Below, one piece after another: positions 30,221 to 44,198 of a stretch of 64,000 nt of DNA. The translations under genes and the position numbers were made by a program. The DNA is from Hydrogenophilus thiooxidans (lineage in GTDB: Bacteria > Pseudomonadota > Gammaproteobacteria > Burkholderiales > Rhodocyclaceae). Position 1 is the first letter of the stretch; every line of letters begins with the position of its first letter. Under the pieces are notes generated by a model that worked only from the letters and a program-made list of their open reading frames with translations, ran no database searches and had not been told where the DNA came from. The stretch is from the NCBI RefSeq assembly GCF_019049855.1, contig NZ_JAHLSY010000002.1:1-64000 (forward strand), in the 5' to 3' direction.

Positions 30221-30249
30221 ATCATAGCCCGGGAAACCCCTGATGACAA
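30221..30249 (-). promoter_or_regulatory. Sigma-70-type promoter of the SprA-like gene
   Basis: On the minus strand TTGTCA (30249-30244) and TATGAT (30226-30221) are separated by exactly 17 bases, about 20 bases before the ATG at 30201. Confidence 0.65.
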
Positions 30250-30273
30250 GTCGCGCCCAAGAATCGGTACAAT
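30243..30273 (+). promoter_or_regulatory. Possible promoter of the purine permease gene
   Basis: ATGACA at 30243-30248 and TACAAT at 30268-30273 are 19 bases apart, 38 bases before the ATG at 30311. The -35 overlaps the -35 of the divergent SprA-like promoter, so the two may compete. The spacing is long for sigma-70. Confidence 0.35.
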
Positions 30274-30310
30274 TCACTCCGCGATCAACTCCTTGCGTGA
30301 GCAAACGACC

Positions 30311-31609
30311 ATGCCGACTTTCCTGGAACGGCAGTTCGCGCTCGCCGCGCACCAAACGACGCTGCGCACCGAACTCCTTGCGGGTGTGACCACGTTTTTG
30401 ACGATGGCGTATATCCTCTTCGTCAACCCGGAAATCCTTTCGACCACCGGAATGCCAAAAAGCGCCGTTTTCGTCGCCACCTGTCTCGCCGCCGCGATCG
30501 GCTCCTTCATCATGGGATGGTGGGCCAACCTGCCGATTGCGCTCGCCCCAGGGATGGGGCTCAACGCCTATTTTGCGTTCGTGGTGGTAGGAACGCTCGG
30601 TTTCACGTGGCAGCAAGCGTTGGGTGCCGTGTTCCTCTCGGGGGTCCTCTTCATTCTGGTTTCGCTCTTTCGGATCCGTGAATGGGTGATCAACGCGATT
30701 CCCAAAAGCCTCAAATACGCGATTTCCGCAGGTATCGGCCTTTTCCTTGCGATCATCGGGTTGAAGAACGCTGGGGTCGTCGTCGACCATCCCGCAACCC
30801 TCGTCACCTTGGGCGACCTGCATCAAACCCCGGTGTTGTTGGCTTGCCTTGGTTTCGTGCTCATTTTGGCGCTGGAGGCGCGCCGCGTCAAAGGGGCGAT
30901 CTTGATCGGGATCCTGGCGATCACCTTCCTTTCCGTTGGACTGGGGTTGACCCCGTTCCAGGGCGTGATCGCCGCGCCGCCGTCGCTCACGCCAACGTTC
31001 CTGGCGATGGATATTGCCGCAGCCCTGCATGTCGGCCTGGTTTCCGTCGTGATGACATTCTTCTTGGTCGAGCTCTTCGACGCTTCGGGAACGCTCATCG
31101 GGGTGGCACACCGCGCGGGACTCCTCGACGCCGAAGGGAAGCTCCCCCGGATGGGGCGAGCGCTCCTTGCCGATTCGTCCGCGATCGTGGTCGGGGCAAC
31201 GCTCGGTACTTCGTCGACCACCGCGTACATCGAATCGGCTGCGGGCACCGCGGTGGGAGGGCGAACGGGGCTCACCGCCGTGGTGGTCGCGGTGCTGTTT
31301 CTCTTGGCGCTCTTTTTCTCGCCGCTTGCGGCGATGGTTCCGGCGTACGCGACGGCGCCAGCGCTCCTCTACGTGGCGATCTTGATGGCGCGTGGTCTTG
31401 CCGAAGTCGATTGGCACGATCTCACCGAAGCCGCCCCTGCGGCGGTCACCGCGATCACGATGCCCTTCACCTTCTCCATCGCGCACGGGATCGCGTTCGG
31501 CTTCATCACCTACGCGACGCTCAAGATTTTGAGCGGCCGCATCCAAGAGCTGCCGATCGCGGTTGCGGTGATCGCAGCGCTTTTCCTCGTCAAATTCGCG
31601 CTGTGGTAA
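30311..31609 (+). CDS. NCS2-family (AzgA-type) purine permease
   Basis: A 432-residue inner-membrane transporter with about 13 helices. The segment TTFLTMAYILFVNPEIL and the later VELFDASGTLIGVA and GTSSTTAYIESAAGTAVGGR are signatures of the AzgA/PbuG group that imports guanine, hypoxanthine or adenine with protons. Length is normal. The adjacent adenine phosphoribosyltransferase remnant (12 bases downstream) fits a former uptake-and-salvage unit. Confidence 0.92.
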   Translation: MPTFLERQFALAAHQTTLRTELLAGVTTFLTMAYILFVNPEILSTTGMPKSAVFVATCLAAAIGSFIMGWWANLPIALAPGMGLNAYFAFVVVGTLGFTWQQALGAVFLSGVLFILVSLFRIREWVINAIPKSLKYAISAGIGLFLAIIGLKNAGVVVDHPATLVTLGDLHQTPVLLACLGFVLILALEARRVKGAILIGILAITFLSVGLGLTPFQGVIAAPPSLTPTFLAMDIAAALHVGLVSVVMTFFLVELFDASGTLIGVAHRAGLLDAEGKLPRMGRALLADSSAIVVGATLGTSSTTAYIESAAGTAVGGRTGLTAVVVAVLFLLALFFSPLAAMVPAYATAPALLYVAILMARGLAEVDWHDLTEAAPAAVTAITMPFTFSIAHGIAFGFITYATLKILSGRIQELPIAVAVIAALFLVKFALW

Positions 31610-31621
31610 GGAGACCCGCCC

Positions 31622-31940
31622 ATGAGTGCGCTGCCGCCCCCATTACCCGATCCAGCGCCGCTCGTTGCGCGCATCCGGACGATTCCCGATTGGCCCAAAC
31701 CCGGAATATGGCGAAGCCGAAGTCGAAATCCATACCGATGCGATCGAGCCGGGCGCGCGCGCTTTGCCGATCGACGACCTGATCGCAACCGGCGGTACGA
31801 TGCTCGCCGCTGCCCATCTGCGCACCCGTCTGGGCGCGACCGTGGTCGAGACCGCGGCGATCATCGACCTGCCGGCGTTGGGCGGCAGCGCTCGATTGCG
31901 GGCAGCGGGTTTTTCCGTGTTCACCTTGTACGCGTTCTGA
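31622..31940 (+). pseudogene. apt: Adenine phosphoribosyltransferase with internal deletion
   Basis: The reading starts at ATG 31622 as a normal Apt N-terminus ([16 protein letters not shown]). At about 31702 it jumps, in a different frame, into the Apt C-terminal part: [20 protein letters not shown], then the PRPP loop [10 protein letters not shown] and a normal end at TGA 31940. About 75 residues that build the central sheet and the adenine site are missing, and the two halves are out of frame. A short shared GAAT at the joint suggests deletion between small repeats. No functional enzyme can be made from it. A sequencing error is unlikely given the size, but an assembly collapse is possible. 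Confidence 0.85.
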
Positions 31941-31950
31941 GGAGGCCGAG

Positions 31951-33426
31951 ATGCTCCTAGCGTTCGTCATTCTCTACCTTTTGGTTTCGGTTGCGATCGG
32001 TCTCTGGGCCGCAACCAAGGTGCATAACGCCCGCGACTACATCGTCGCGGGGCGCAATCTCCCCTTCATCGTCGTGCTGGCGATGGTTTTCGCCACTTGG
32101 TTCGGTTCGGAAACGGTGCTGGGTATCAGCGCGACCTTTTTGAAGGAAGGGTTGGTGGGACTTGCCTCTGACCCGTTGGGTGCATCGCTCTGTCTCGTGC
32201 TCTTCGGTCTGATCTTTGCGCGGCCGCTCTACCGCATGAACCTCCTGACGTTGGGCGACTTTTTTCGTCGCCGCTTCAGCCCCACCATCGAGATCGTCCT
32301 CTCCTTTTGCATCGTGATCTCCTATTTGGGATGGGTCGGCGCACAATTCGCCGCACTGGGGGTCGTTTTCAACGTGCTTTCCGACGGCGCGATTTCGCAA
32401 AATGCGGGCATACTCATCGGCGGCGCAGTGGTGCTCGTCTATACGGTCTTCGGTGGCATGTGGTCGGTGGCGTGGACTACCTTCATCCAGATGATTCTAA
32501 TCGTCGTCGGGTTGCTGCTCGTCGCCTATTTTGCTGGGGAAAAGGCTGGCGGCGTCGCCGCAGTGCTCGACCACGCCAAAGCGGCAGGCAAGCTCGAAGG
32601 GTTCCCCTCCCTTGCCGATCCGCAAGCGGTAGTCACTTGGTTTGCGGCGCTCGTCACGATGGCGCTCGGTTCGATCCCGCAGCAGGACGTCTTTCAACGG
32701 GTAAACAGTTCGAAGAATGAATTCGTCGCGGTTTGGGGAACGACACTCGGAGGCGTTGCCTATTTCCTCTTTGCCGCGGTGCCCCTTTTCATCGCCTACA
32801 GCGCAACGGTGATCGACCCGGAGACTACGGCGAAATTGCTTCAAGAAGACCCGCAGTTGATTCTGCCGACGCTCGTGACCGTGGAGATGCCGCTGTGGTT
32901 GCAGATCGTCTTCTTCGGCGCGCTTCTTTCGGTGATCATGAGTACCGCAAGCGGCACCCTGCTGGCGCCGTCGGTGACCTTCACCGAAAACGTCGTCAAA
33001 AGCGTCTGGCCCGGGATGAGCGACCAAAAACTGCTGCGCACCACCCGCTGGACGGTCGTCGCGTTTGCAGCGCTCGTCACCGCGTACGCGCTTTCCACCA
33101 ACGACTCGATCCACAAAATGGTGGAGAATGCCTATCGCGTCACGTTGGCGGGCGCGTTCGTGCCCTTGGCGTTCGGGATCTTCTGGCGGCGCGCAACCAA
33201 CTTCGGCGCAACGATGGCGGTGGTCACGGGGCTGGGCGTCTGGCTCTTCGGCGAATTTTATCTCCCCGAGATGGCGATCGAGCCGCAAGTGATCGGAATG
33301 CTTGCCGCAGCGGTAGCGATGGTCGTAGGAAGCCTCTTCGGGCCGAAAGCGCCCACGCCACCGGATGAAGTGCCGCGCCACCGCACCCATCACGCCGCGG
33401 CCGCAACCCACCACGTCCCGTACTGA
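31951..33426 (+). CDS. Sodium/solute symporter family protein
   Basis: A 491-residue SSS-family transporter with about 13 membrane helices. It has ARDYIVAGRNLPFIV near the start, FATWFGSETVLGIS, VYTVFGGMWSVAWTTFIQM and a long C-terminal cytoplasmic His/Pro-rich tail (TPPDEVPRHRTHHAAAATHH). The substrate is not evident; relatives carry proline, pantothenate or organic acids. It starts 10 bases after the apt remnant. Confidence 0.9.
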   Translation: MLLAFVILYLLVSVAIGLWAATKVHNARDYIVAGRNLPFIVVLAMVFATWFGSETVLGISATFLKEGLVGLASDPLGASLCLVLFGLIFARPLYRMNLLTLGDFFRRRFSPTIEIVLSFCIVISYLGWVGAQFAALGVVFNVLSDGAISQNAGILIGGAVVLVYTVFGGMWSVAWTTFIQMILIVVGLLLVAYFAGEKAGGVAAVLDHAKAAGKLEGFPSLADPQAVVTWFAALVTMALGSIPQQDVFQRVNSSKNEFVAVWGTTLGGVAYFLFAAVPLFIAYSATVIDPETTAKLLQEDPQLILPTLVTVEMPLWLQIVFFGALLSVIMSTASGTLLAPSVTFTENVVKSVWPGMSDQKLLRTTRWTVVAFAALVTAYALSTNDSIHKMVENAYRVTLAGAFVPLAFGIFWRRATNFGATMAVVTGLGVWLFGEFYLPEMAIEPQVIGMLAAAVAMVVGSLFGPKAPTPPDEVPRHRTHHAAAATHHVPY

Positions 33427-33442
33427 CGCGACGGATCGAACC

Positions 33443-38129
<4,687 letters not shown>

Positions 38130-38143
38130 GCCCAGTGTGCGGA

Positions 38144-38185
38144 CCCAAAGGGGTGCATACCCGCCACCTTCACCCGCGCTTTGGG
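38144..38185. terminator. Possible hairpin between convergent recQ and adhesin-like gene
   Basis: CCCAAAG at 38144-38150 pairs with CTTTGGG at 38179-38185, with a small GGGT/ACCC stem inside the loop. There is no T-run and the loop is long, so a role as a bidirectional terminator is only suggested by its place in the 97-base convergent gap. Confidence 0.25.
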
Positions 38186-38226
38186 CCTGCGCGTTCCCCC
38201 CGTGCGCGGTCACCGTGTCGCCTCAG

Positions 38227-39882
38227 TCACCGGGTCGCCTCAAGGAGCAGGCGTTCCTTGGCGGGTTGCGGCGGGCGGCTGGTTCGCGGTCCGGCCAAGA
38301 GTGGCGCAATCACCGCCCCCTCCGCTTCCGTTCCGCTCTGATAGACCAGCCACACCACCCCTTCGCGACACGGCGGCCACGGCTCAGACCCTTCGTAGAG
38401 ATAAAAGGTATCGAAAACCGGCAACAGCGAACGCCAATCCCACCGCAACCGCGATGCGTTACGCCCACCCTGCGCCCACTTCGCCAACGCTTCCAACTCT
38501 GGCGCGGTGCGGGTGCTCTGCGCCACGGGGATCTCGACGAAGAGGCGCGCCCCATTCGCCGCGAACTGTAACACCCACGACCCCAGCCAAGGCCCACCGC
38601 TGCGCCCCGGATGGAGCACGGGATGGTGCCACGAAGCGCGCTGCAACTGCCAAACGACGCCGCGCCAACGCAGGCTCTGAGGCGCTTCGGGCACCAGTAC
38701 GATCTCCCCTTGCGGCGTACGCGACGCGGTGTGCCAAGAGGGGGTGACGAACCATTCCGGCGGAGAGACCGATGAGGGAAGCGCCCCTTCGAGCGTGATC
38801 GGCGATTGCCGCAGCCCCGTACGACAGAGGCGCCACGCGGGATCTATCCGATCCCACACCGCCGGCCCCCCCGCCCCTTCATACCGCCACCCCTGCGGCG
38901 GGGGGAGTTTGGCGCGAGAAAGCGGGAGTTCGGAGGATCGGCGCAGAGGCTCCGTTCGCTGCTCCGTGCGGGTTCGGGGGTTGGTCGCACGTGCGGGGGG
39001 TTGCGGCAACGCCGGGGACGCACCCTTTGGTTGCGGCGCGGCTTCCGGTTTTTTTGCGTTGAGGGATGTCGAGCCACTAGCTTGTTGCTTCGTCTCGGCG
39101 CGACGCTCGGGAACCGGCGCCGTTTTTTGGGGTGGCGGCAAAGGGGGGTTCTCCTTAGGCACCGGCACCGCAGCGGCAAGCTGCGGTTTTTTCGGCAGCA
39201 GATTGGGCACTGGCGCTTGCGCGATTTCGGGGGGTAATTGACTGGGATCGGCCAAGTCGACACCGAGGGGGATGGCCCCCCTGCTCTTTTCATCGGTTTC
39301 TTCGGTTCCTTTTACAGCCTTCAGCTCAGGTGCCGTCTGCGCAGCGGTTGGCGTTGTGTGGGGATTAGGGGGGGACTTGCGCAAAGCCTCCTGGGGCGTC
39401 GTTGGGTCCCCTGGTTCCATCGCGCTTTTTGCCGAAGCGAGCGCCTGCGCTGCCACCTGTTGCAACGCTTGCGGCGACATCGGCTCACAGACCGCCCGCC
39501 ACAACCGCTCATCGACGCTCCCTTTGACCACAGGCACCGCCTGTTCCTGAACGACGGCTTCGTCCCGAATCGGTAACCCTTCGGCATCGAGATAGACCCG
39601 TTTGACGGTGGTAAACGTCCGGCGCTGACAATCGAAACGGTTGAGCGCCCGAATCATCGCAAACCCCAGACGCTCTGCTTCACTTGGCGCAAGGAGCACC
39701 CGCCCCCACGCCACCTTGACGCCGGCCTCCGCAGGCAAAATCGTTTCGGTGTCGACCTGCACTTCGCGCTCGCGGTCTTTGGCCACCGTCACCCACGCTG
39801 CCCACGTGCCCCTTCCCCAACTCAACAAAGCAACCATCACAGCGAGCGACACCCACCCTTTCCCCACGGTCGTTTCCCCCAT
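38227..39882 (-). CDS. Secreted protein: adhesin-E-like domain plus inactive carbonic-anhydrase-like domain
   Basis: A 551-residue exported protein. A signal peptide spans about 1-28 (KGWVSLAVMVALLSWGRGTW). Residues about 29-150 resemble surface-adhesin-E domains (VTVAKDREREVQVDTETI, then FDCQRRTFTTVKRVY). A Pro/Lys-rich linker covers 165-325. Residues about 331-550 fit alpha-carbonic anhydrase: WRYEGAGGPAVWDRI, CRTGLRQSPITLEG and YLYEGSEPWPPCREGVVWLV. The zinc histidines are gone: the FHFH-type segment reads LQRASWHH and the third position ARLFVE. The protein is therefore probably a binding or structural protein. GAGG lies 8 bases before the ATG. Confidence 0.7.
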   Translation of the reverse strand: MGETTVGKGWVSLAVMVALLSWGRGTWAAWVTVAKDREREVQVDTETILPAEAGVKVAWGRVLLAPSEAERLGFAMIRALNRFDCQRRTFTTVKRVYLDAEGLPIRDEAVVQEQAVPVVKGSVDERLWRAVCEPMSPQALQQVAAQALASAKSAMEPGDPTTPQEALRKSPPNPHTTPTAAQTAPELKAVKGTEETDEKSRGAIPLGVDLADPSQLPPEIAQAPVPNLLPKKPQLAAAVPVPKENPPLPPPQKTAPVPERRAETKQQASGSTSLNAKKPEAAPQPKGASPALPQPPARATNPRTRTEQRTEPLRRSSELPLSRAKLPPPQGWRYEGAGGPAVWDRIDPAWRLCRTGLRQSPITLEGALPSSVSPPEWFVTPSWHTASRTPQGEIVLVPEAPQSLRWRGVVWQLQRASWHHPVLHPGRSGGPWLGSWVLQFAANGARLFVEIPVAQSTRTAPELEALAKWAQGGRNASRLRWDWRSLLPVFDTFYLYEGSEPWPPCREGVVWLVYQSGTEAEGAVIAPLLAGPRTSRPPQPAKERLLLEATR

Positions 39883-39964
39883 CGTGCGCACCTCGAGCAA
39901 CGGAGTGCACATTGTGCCCAGTGACGCTATTATCGGCACTTGGAGAAAAAACTTGAGCAGTGCG

Positions 39965-40486
39965 ATGAAACTTGCCGCAATCGGCTATCGCAAAGGGGAG
40001 CACGCCGACACGCTGCTTGCAGAGGTCGTTGCCGAATTACGGCGGCAGAACGTCTCCGTCTATGGCACCTTGCAACACTGGCTCTGCATTCCGGACGATC
40101 CCTGCGCGATGGCGCTCGAGGTACTCCCCACCGGCGAGCGTTTTTCGCTTTCGCAAGATTTGGGGCGCCATGCCCAATCGTGCCGCCTCGATCCGGCCGC
40201 GCTCGCGCGCGCATCGGCGCGTGTGCGCACGATCTTGTCGGAGCTTCCCCCTCCCGACCTCGTCGTCTTCAGCAAATTCGGCGAAAGCGAGGCACAAGGC
40301 GAGGGCTTCTGTGACGAAATCGTCTATGCGCTCGACTTGGGCCTACCGGTTCTGACCGCGGTTTCCGACGTCTGGTTGCCGGCCTGGCAGCAATTCACTG
40401 GGGGCTTCGCCGAAACCCTTCCCTTTGCGTTCGACGCAGTGCTCGATTGGTGCCGCCGCGCGGGCGTCTGCGCGCAAGTACGGTAA
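39965..40486 (+). CDS. DUF2478-family NTPase-like protein
   Basis: A 173-residue cytoplasmic protein of the DUF2478 family. It starts MKLAAIGYRKGEHADTLLAE and has the conserved QDLGRHAQSCRLDPAALAR, then PDLVVFSKFGESEAQGEGF and LPVLTAVSDVWLPAW. Relatives often lie near molybdenum or formate-related genes and are predicted to bind nucleotides, but this protein lacks a clear Walker A loop (GYRKGEHAD replaces it). The function is unknown. ATG 39965 is used; the longer frame overlaps the adhesin-like gene on the other strand. Confidence 0.7.
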   Translation: MKLAAIGYRKGEHADTLLAEVVAELRRQNVSVYGTLQHWLCIPDDPCAMALEVLPTGERFSLSQDLGRHAQSCRLDPAALARASARVRTILSELPPPDLVVFSKFGESEAQGEGFCDEIVYALDLGLPVLTAVSDVWLPAWQQFTGGFAETLPFAFDAVLDWCRRAGVCAQVR

Positions 40487-40519
40487 ACTCTCCCTTTCTT
40501 CGGCGAACGACAAGGCGCT

Positions 40520-42382
40520 ATGTATCTCCTTTTCGAAGAAGCGGGTGCGTTCAAAACCGGAATCGAACTGACCGCAACGGATGCCTCGGTCCAGGTCGAA
40601 CTCCCAAGCGGCCGCCGCGTCAAAATCAAACCAACCAACGTGTTGCTGCGCTTTCGCGAACCCAATCCCGCGCAACTCCTGACCCAAGCCGAAGCGCTTG
40701 CCGAAACCCTCGATATCGATTTTCTCTGGGAAGTGAGCCCCGACGAGACGATCTCGTTCGAGACCCTTGCTGCGGAGTATTTCGGCAGTTCCCCATCGGC
40801 GGTCGAACGGGCTGCGATGTTGCTCAAGCTCCACAGCGCCCCGATCTACTTCCACCGCAAAGGCAAGGGGCTTTTTCGCAAAGCGCCAGCGGAGATCCTG
40901 CAAGCGGCACTGGCTGGACTCGAAAAAAAACGCAAGCGCCAAGCACAGATCGATGCGTGGCGCGCCGAACTGCTTGCGGGGAAGATCCCCCCCGAATGGG
41001 CGCCGCTTCTGCCTCAGATCCTCTACGCGCCCGACCGCAACCAGAGCGAAACCCAAGCGCTCGAAGCGGCCGCGAACGAACGAAACACTACCCCGACGCG
41101 GCTGTTGATCGAGCTGGGTGCCGTTGCCTCAACCCACGAGTACCACTTCGGGCGTTTTGCGCGGGAACTCCTCCCCGAAGACGCCGCCCCCCCACACTGG
41201 GACGAGGCGCTTGCCGCCGCTTGGTCGTCGTTGCCGCAAGCCGATGCGCCCGCCTTTTCGATCGACGACCACACGACCACTGAAATCGACGACGTGTTCT
41301 CGGTACGCCGCCGTGCCGACGGCGGTTGGCGCGTGGGGGTCCACATCGCCGCCCCTGCGCTCTCGATCGCCGACGGCACCGAACTCGACCGCTGGGCGCG
41401 CGAGCGACTCTCGACCATCTATATGCCGGGGCGCAAAATCACGATGCTCCCCGCCAGCGCGATTGCCCCCCATACCCTCGCCGAAAACCAATGGGTTCCG
41501 GCGCTCTCGCTCTATTTCGACCTTGCGCCGTCGCTTGCGCTCGAACGCACCGAAACCCGACTCGAACGGGTCTTCATCGCCGCCAATCTGCGTCTCAACT
41601 CGCTGGAGCCCCACTTCAACGAAGAGACCCTGAGCAACGGGCTCCCGGAACCTTTTCCCTGGCGCGACGAACTGAAACTCCTTTGGGACGTCGCCACCGT
41701 CTTCGAAGCGGGACGGGGCAAACCCTCGGTATCCAACGGCATCGTCGACTTTCTCTTTTACGTCGATTGGGCGGTCACCACCGAAGACGGCCCGGGGTTC
41801 GTCACGCTGGTACCTCGCCCCCGCGGCGCGCCGCTCGACAAACTGGTCAGCGAATGGGCGATCGCCACCAACGTCCGCTGGGGCGAATGGCTGCGTGCGC
41901 ACGACGTCGCGGGGATCTACCGCGGCCAGCCGCCCGGCGAGAAGGTCCGGATGTCGATCTTCGCCGAACCGCATGAAGGGCTGGGCGTTCCGTGCTACTT
42001 GTGGGCGACCTCGCCACTACGCCGTTACGTCGATCTTGCCAACCAGCGGCAGTTGCTCGCCACCCTGGGGCACGGCGAACCGCTTGCCGCGGAGCGGCTT
42101 GCCGAGATCATCCCGACGTTTGAAACCCGCTACGCGCAGTACCAAGAGTGGCAACGCCACATGGAGCGCTACTGGGCGTTGCGTTGGCTGCGGCAAGAGC
42201 GCGTTGAAACCACCACCGCACTTGTGCAGCGCGAAAACTGGGTCCGGCTCGAAAACGCGCCGCTTGCGGTGAAAGCACCCTCGCTCCCCCCCCTTGCGTC
42301 CGGCACACGGGTCCGCGTTGCGATCGAAACGGTCGATCTCGTCGACCTCGACCTCAAAGTTCGGTACGTCACCACCGTATGA
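40520..42382 (+). CDS. RNase II-like exoribonuclease (RNB domain)
   Basis: A 620-residue 3'-5' exoribonuclease of the RNB family. The N-terminal about 230 residues bind RNA. The RNB active site is at about 247-260 in SIDDHTTTEIDDVFSV; of the four acidic residues of E. coli RNase II (D201, D207, D209, D210) the second is glutamate here, as far as I can align, which seems common in this subfamily. Later parts include HIAAPALSIADGTELDRWAR, YMPGRKITMLP and YLWATSPLRRYVDLANQRQL. A short C-terminal OB-like strand end follows. The stop overlaps the TonB-like gene by four bases. Confidence 0.85.
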   Translation: MYLLFEEAGAFKTGIELTATDASVQVELPSGRRVKIKPTNVLLRFREPNPAQLLTQAEALAETLDIDFLWEVSPDETISFETLAAEYFGSSPSAVERAAMLLKLHSAPIYFHRKGKGLFRKAPAEILQAALAGLEKKRKRQAQIDAWRAELLAGKIPPEWAPLLPQILYAPDRNQSETQALEAAANERNTTPTRLLIELGAVASTHEYHFGRFARELLPEDAAPPHWDEALAAAWSSLPQADAPAFSIDDHTTTEIDDVFSVRRRADGGWRVGVHIAAPALSIADGTELDRWARERLSTIYMPGRKITMLPASAIAPHTLAENQWVPALSLYFDLAPSLALERTETRLERVFIAANLRLNSLEPHFNEETLSNGLPEPFPWRDELKLLWDVATVFEAGRGKPSVSNGIVDFLFYVDWAVTTEDGPGFVTLVPRPRGAPLDKLVSEWAIATNVRWGEWLRAHDVAGIYRGQPPGEKVRMSIFAEPHEGLGVPCYLWATSPLRRYVDLANQRQLLATLGHGEPLAAERLAEIIPTFETRYAQYQEWQRHMERYWALRWLRQERVETTTALVQRENWVRLENAPLAVKAPSLPPLASGTRVRVAIETVDLVDLDLKVRYVTTV

Positions 42383-43308
42383 GCGGCGCGCGCCCCCCCA
42401 CCCTGGTTCGCTTCTTGCTGGTTTCCACTGCGGCGCACGCGCTTCTCTTCTCCCTTACCTTCGTTGCGCCACCGCCACAACCGGCAGTGCGCCGCGACGA
42501 CTCGTTACAGGTCGTTCTGGTCAATGCCCGCACCCAGCACGCACCCGAAACGGCAAAACGGTTTGCCCAGGCCGACCTCGACGGCGGGGGCGACTCGCCC
42601 ACCCCAGCAACCCCGACCGCGCCGCTGCCGCCGCTACCCGACGCGCACGCGGAAACGACCCTCGTCGAACAACGGGCCGCCCCGGAAGCCGCAGAACCCA
42701 CCGAAGTCGATCTCGCACCGCACTCGGCATCGTCGCCAACCGCCCCGCTTTCCCGCCCCGCACCGCAACCACAACCGAAACCGACACCTCCAAAGCCCTC
42801 GAAGCGAACCGATCCCGCGCCAGCCCGAACAGAAACCGGCCGCGCGCCGCACCCCCCCGAGCCGCTGCGCGGCATCGACCTTCTCAACGCCGCGCAGACG
42901 ATCGCACAATTGCAGGCACAGATCGATCGGGAAACCCGCGCGATCGCGGAACGCCCTCGGGTACGCCACATCGGCGCTTCGACGCAATCGCACCTCTATG
43001 CGCTCTACCTCGAAGCGTGGCGGCAAAAAGTGGAGCGGATCGGAACGCTCAACTATCCAAGTGAAGCAAAAGGCAGAATCTACGGTTCGCTCATTCTGCA
43101 AGTGGCGATCGATCGCGACGGGACGCTGCGCGACGCGAAGGTCGTTCAAAGCTCCGGACATAAGGTGCTGGACGAAGCGGCGCTCAAAATCGTCCGTCTT
43201 GCCGCACCGTTTGCCCGTTTTCCGCCCGAAATCGCCCAAGAAACCGATATCCTCGTGATCACCCGCCGCTGGACCTTCACCCGCAACGCCCGTTTCGCGA
43301 CGCAATAG
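42379..43308 (+). CDS. TonB-family energy transducer
   Basis: A 309-residue inner-membrane protein. One helix at about 10-30 (RFLLVSTAAHALLFSLTFVA), then a Pro-rich periplasmic region (about 75-160, PQPQPKPTPPKPSKR) and a C-terminal TonB domain (about 215-305: LNYPSEAKGRIYGSLILQVA, then DAKVVQSSGHKVLDEAALKI). It would pass proton-motive energy from ExbBD or TolQR to outer-membrane receptors. No exbB or exbD lies near. It overlaps the RNB gene upstream, and aroE follows 23 bases on. Confidence 0.85.
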   Translation: MSGARPPTLVRFLLVSTAAHALLFSLTFVAPPPQPAVRRDDSLQVVLVNARTQHAPETAKRFAQADLDGGGDSPTPATPTAPLPPLPDAHAETTLVEQRAAPEAAEPTEVDLAPHSASSPTAPLSRPAPQPQPKPTPPKPSKRTDPAPARTETGRAPHPPEPLRGIDLLNAAQTIAQLQAQIDRETRAIAERPRVRHIGASTQSHLYALYLEAWRQKVERIGTLNYPSEAKGRIYGSLILQVAIDRDGTLRDAKVVQSSGHKVLDEAALKIVRLAAPFARFPPEIAQETDILVITRRWTFTRNARFATQ

Positions 43309-43331
43309 CGACGATTTTGGGAGTACGACCG

Positions 43332-44198
43332 ATGCCTGACCGTTACGCCGTCTTTGGCCACCCCATCCACCACAGCAAATCCCCGTTCATCCACCGTGCG
43401 TTTGCCGCGCAGACGGGGCAGGATCTGGAGTACACCGCAATCGACGCCTCACCGGAACACTTTGCCGCAACGGTTCGGACCTTTTTCACCGAAGGGGGCA
43501 AAGGGGCGAACGTTACCGTTCCGCACAAAGAGGCGGCGCTGGCGCTCGCCGCCGACGCAACGCCGCGCGCGCAAGAAGCCGGCGCCGCCAATACGCTTTT
43601 CCTCACCGCAGACGGAGCCATTTGCGCCGACAACACCGACGGCGTTGGCCTCATTCGTGACCTCACGAACCGCTGGGGCCTAGCGCTCGAAGGGAAAAGG
43701 ATCCTGCTCCTTGGCGCAGGTGGCGCTGCCAAAGGGATCCTCGCCCCGCTCATCGCTGCGCGACCGTGCGCGATCATGCTCGCCAACCGCACCGCAGCGC
43801 GCGCCGAAGCGCTTGTTGCGGCGTTTGCACCGCGCGCCGCGCAACTTGGCGTTAGCCTCACCACGCTCCCGTGGGCGCAGCTTGCGCACCCCGCAGCAAC
43901 GCCACCCTTTGACCTGGTGCTCAACGCCACGAGCGCGAGCCTCACAGGCAGTGCGCCGCCACTTTCCCCCACCCTCTGGGCACCGGATGCGACCGCATAC
44001 GACCTGATGTACGGCGCCACCCCCACGCCTTTTCTCGTTGCCGCACAGCACCAGGGGGCCGCGCGGACGATCGACGGCCTTGGGATGCTCGTCGAACAGG
44101 CGGCCGAAAGCTTCTGGTTATGGCGCGGCGTGCGCCCTGAGACCGAACCGGTGTACCAGGCGCTCCGGGCGCAATTGGGCGCTTTAGCCGCGCGCTAG
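43332..44198 (+). CDS. aroE: Shikimate dehydrogenase
   Basis: A 288-residue NADP-dependent enzyme of the shikimate pathway. The catalytic lysine is K66 in NVTVPHKEA and the aspartate D103 in DNTDGVGL. The NADP loop is [12 protein letters not shown] with [11 protein letters not shown]. The ATG at 43332 follows GGAG by eight bases; five upstream codons in the same frame are unlikely. The 3' end overlaps hemL, on the other strand, by 15 bases. Confidence 0.95.
   Translation: MPDRYAVFGHPIHHSKSPFIHRAFAAQTGQDLEYTAIDASPEHFAATVRTFFTEGGKGANVTVPHKEAALALAADATPRAQEAGAANTLFLTADGAICADNTDGVGLIRDLTNRWGLALEGKRILLLGAGGAAKGILAPLIAARPCAIMLANRTAARAEALVAAFAPRAAQLGVSLTTLPWAQLAHPAATPPFDLVLNATSASLTGSAPPLSPTLWAPDATAYDLMYGATPTPFLVAAQHQGAARTIDGLGMLVEQAAESFWLWRGVRPETEPVYQALRAQLGALAAR

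Noticed and set aside
29441-31546. A 701-residue minus-strand open frame across dsbB, sprA-like and permease genes
   Set aside because: It covers three genes with clear families on other frames and has an Arg/Glu/Gly-rich composition typical of shadow frames.
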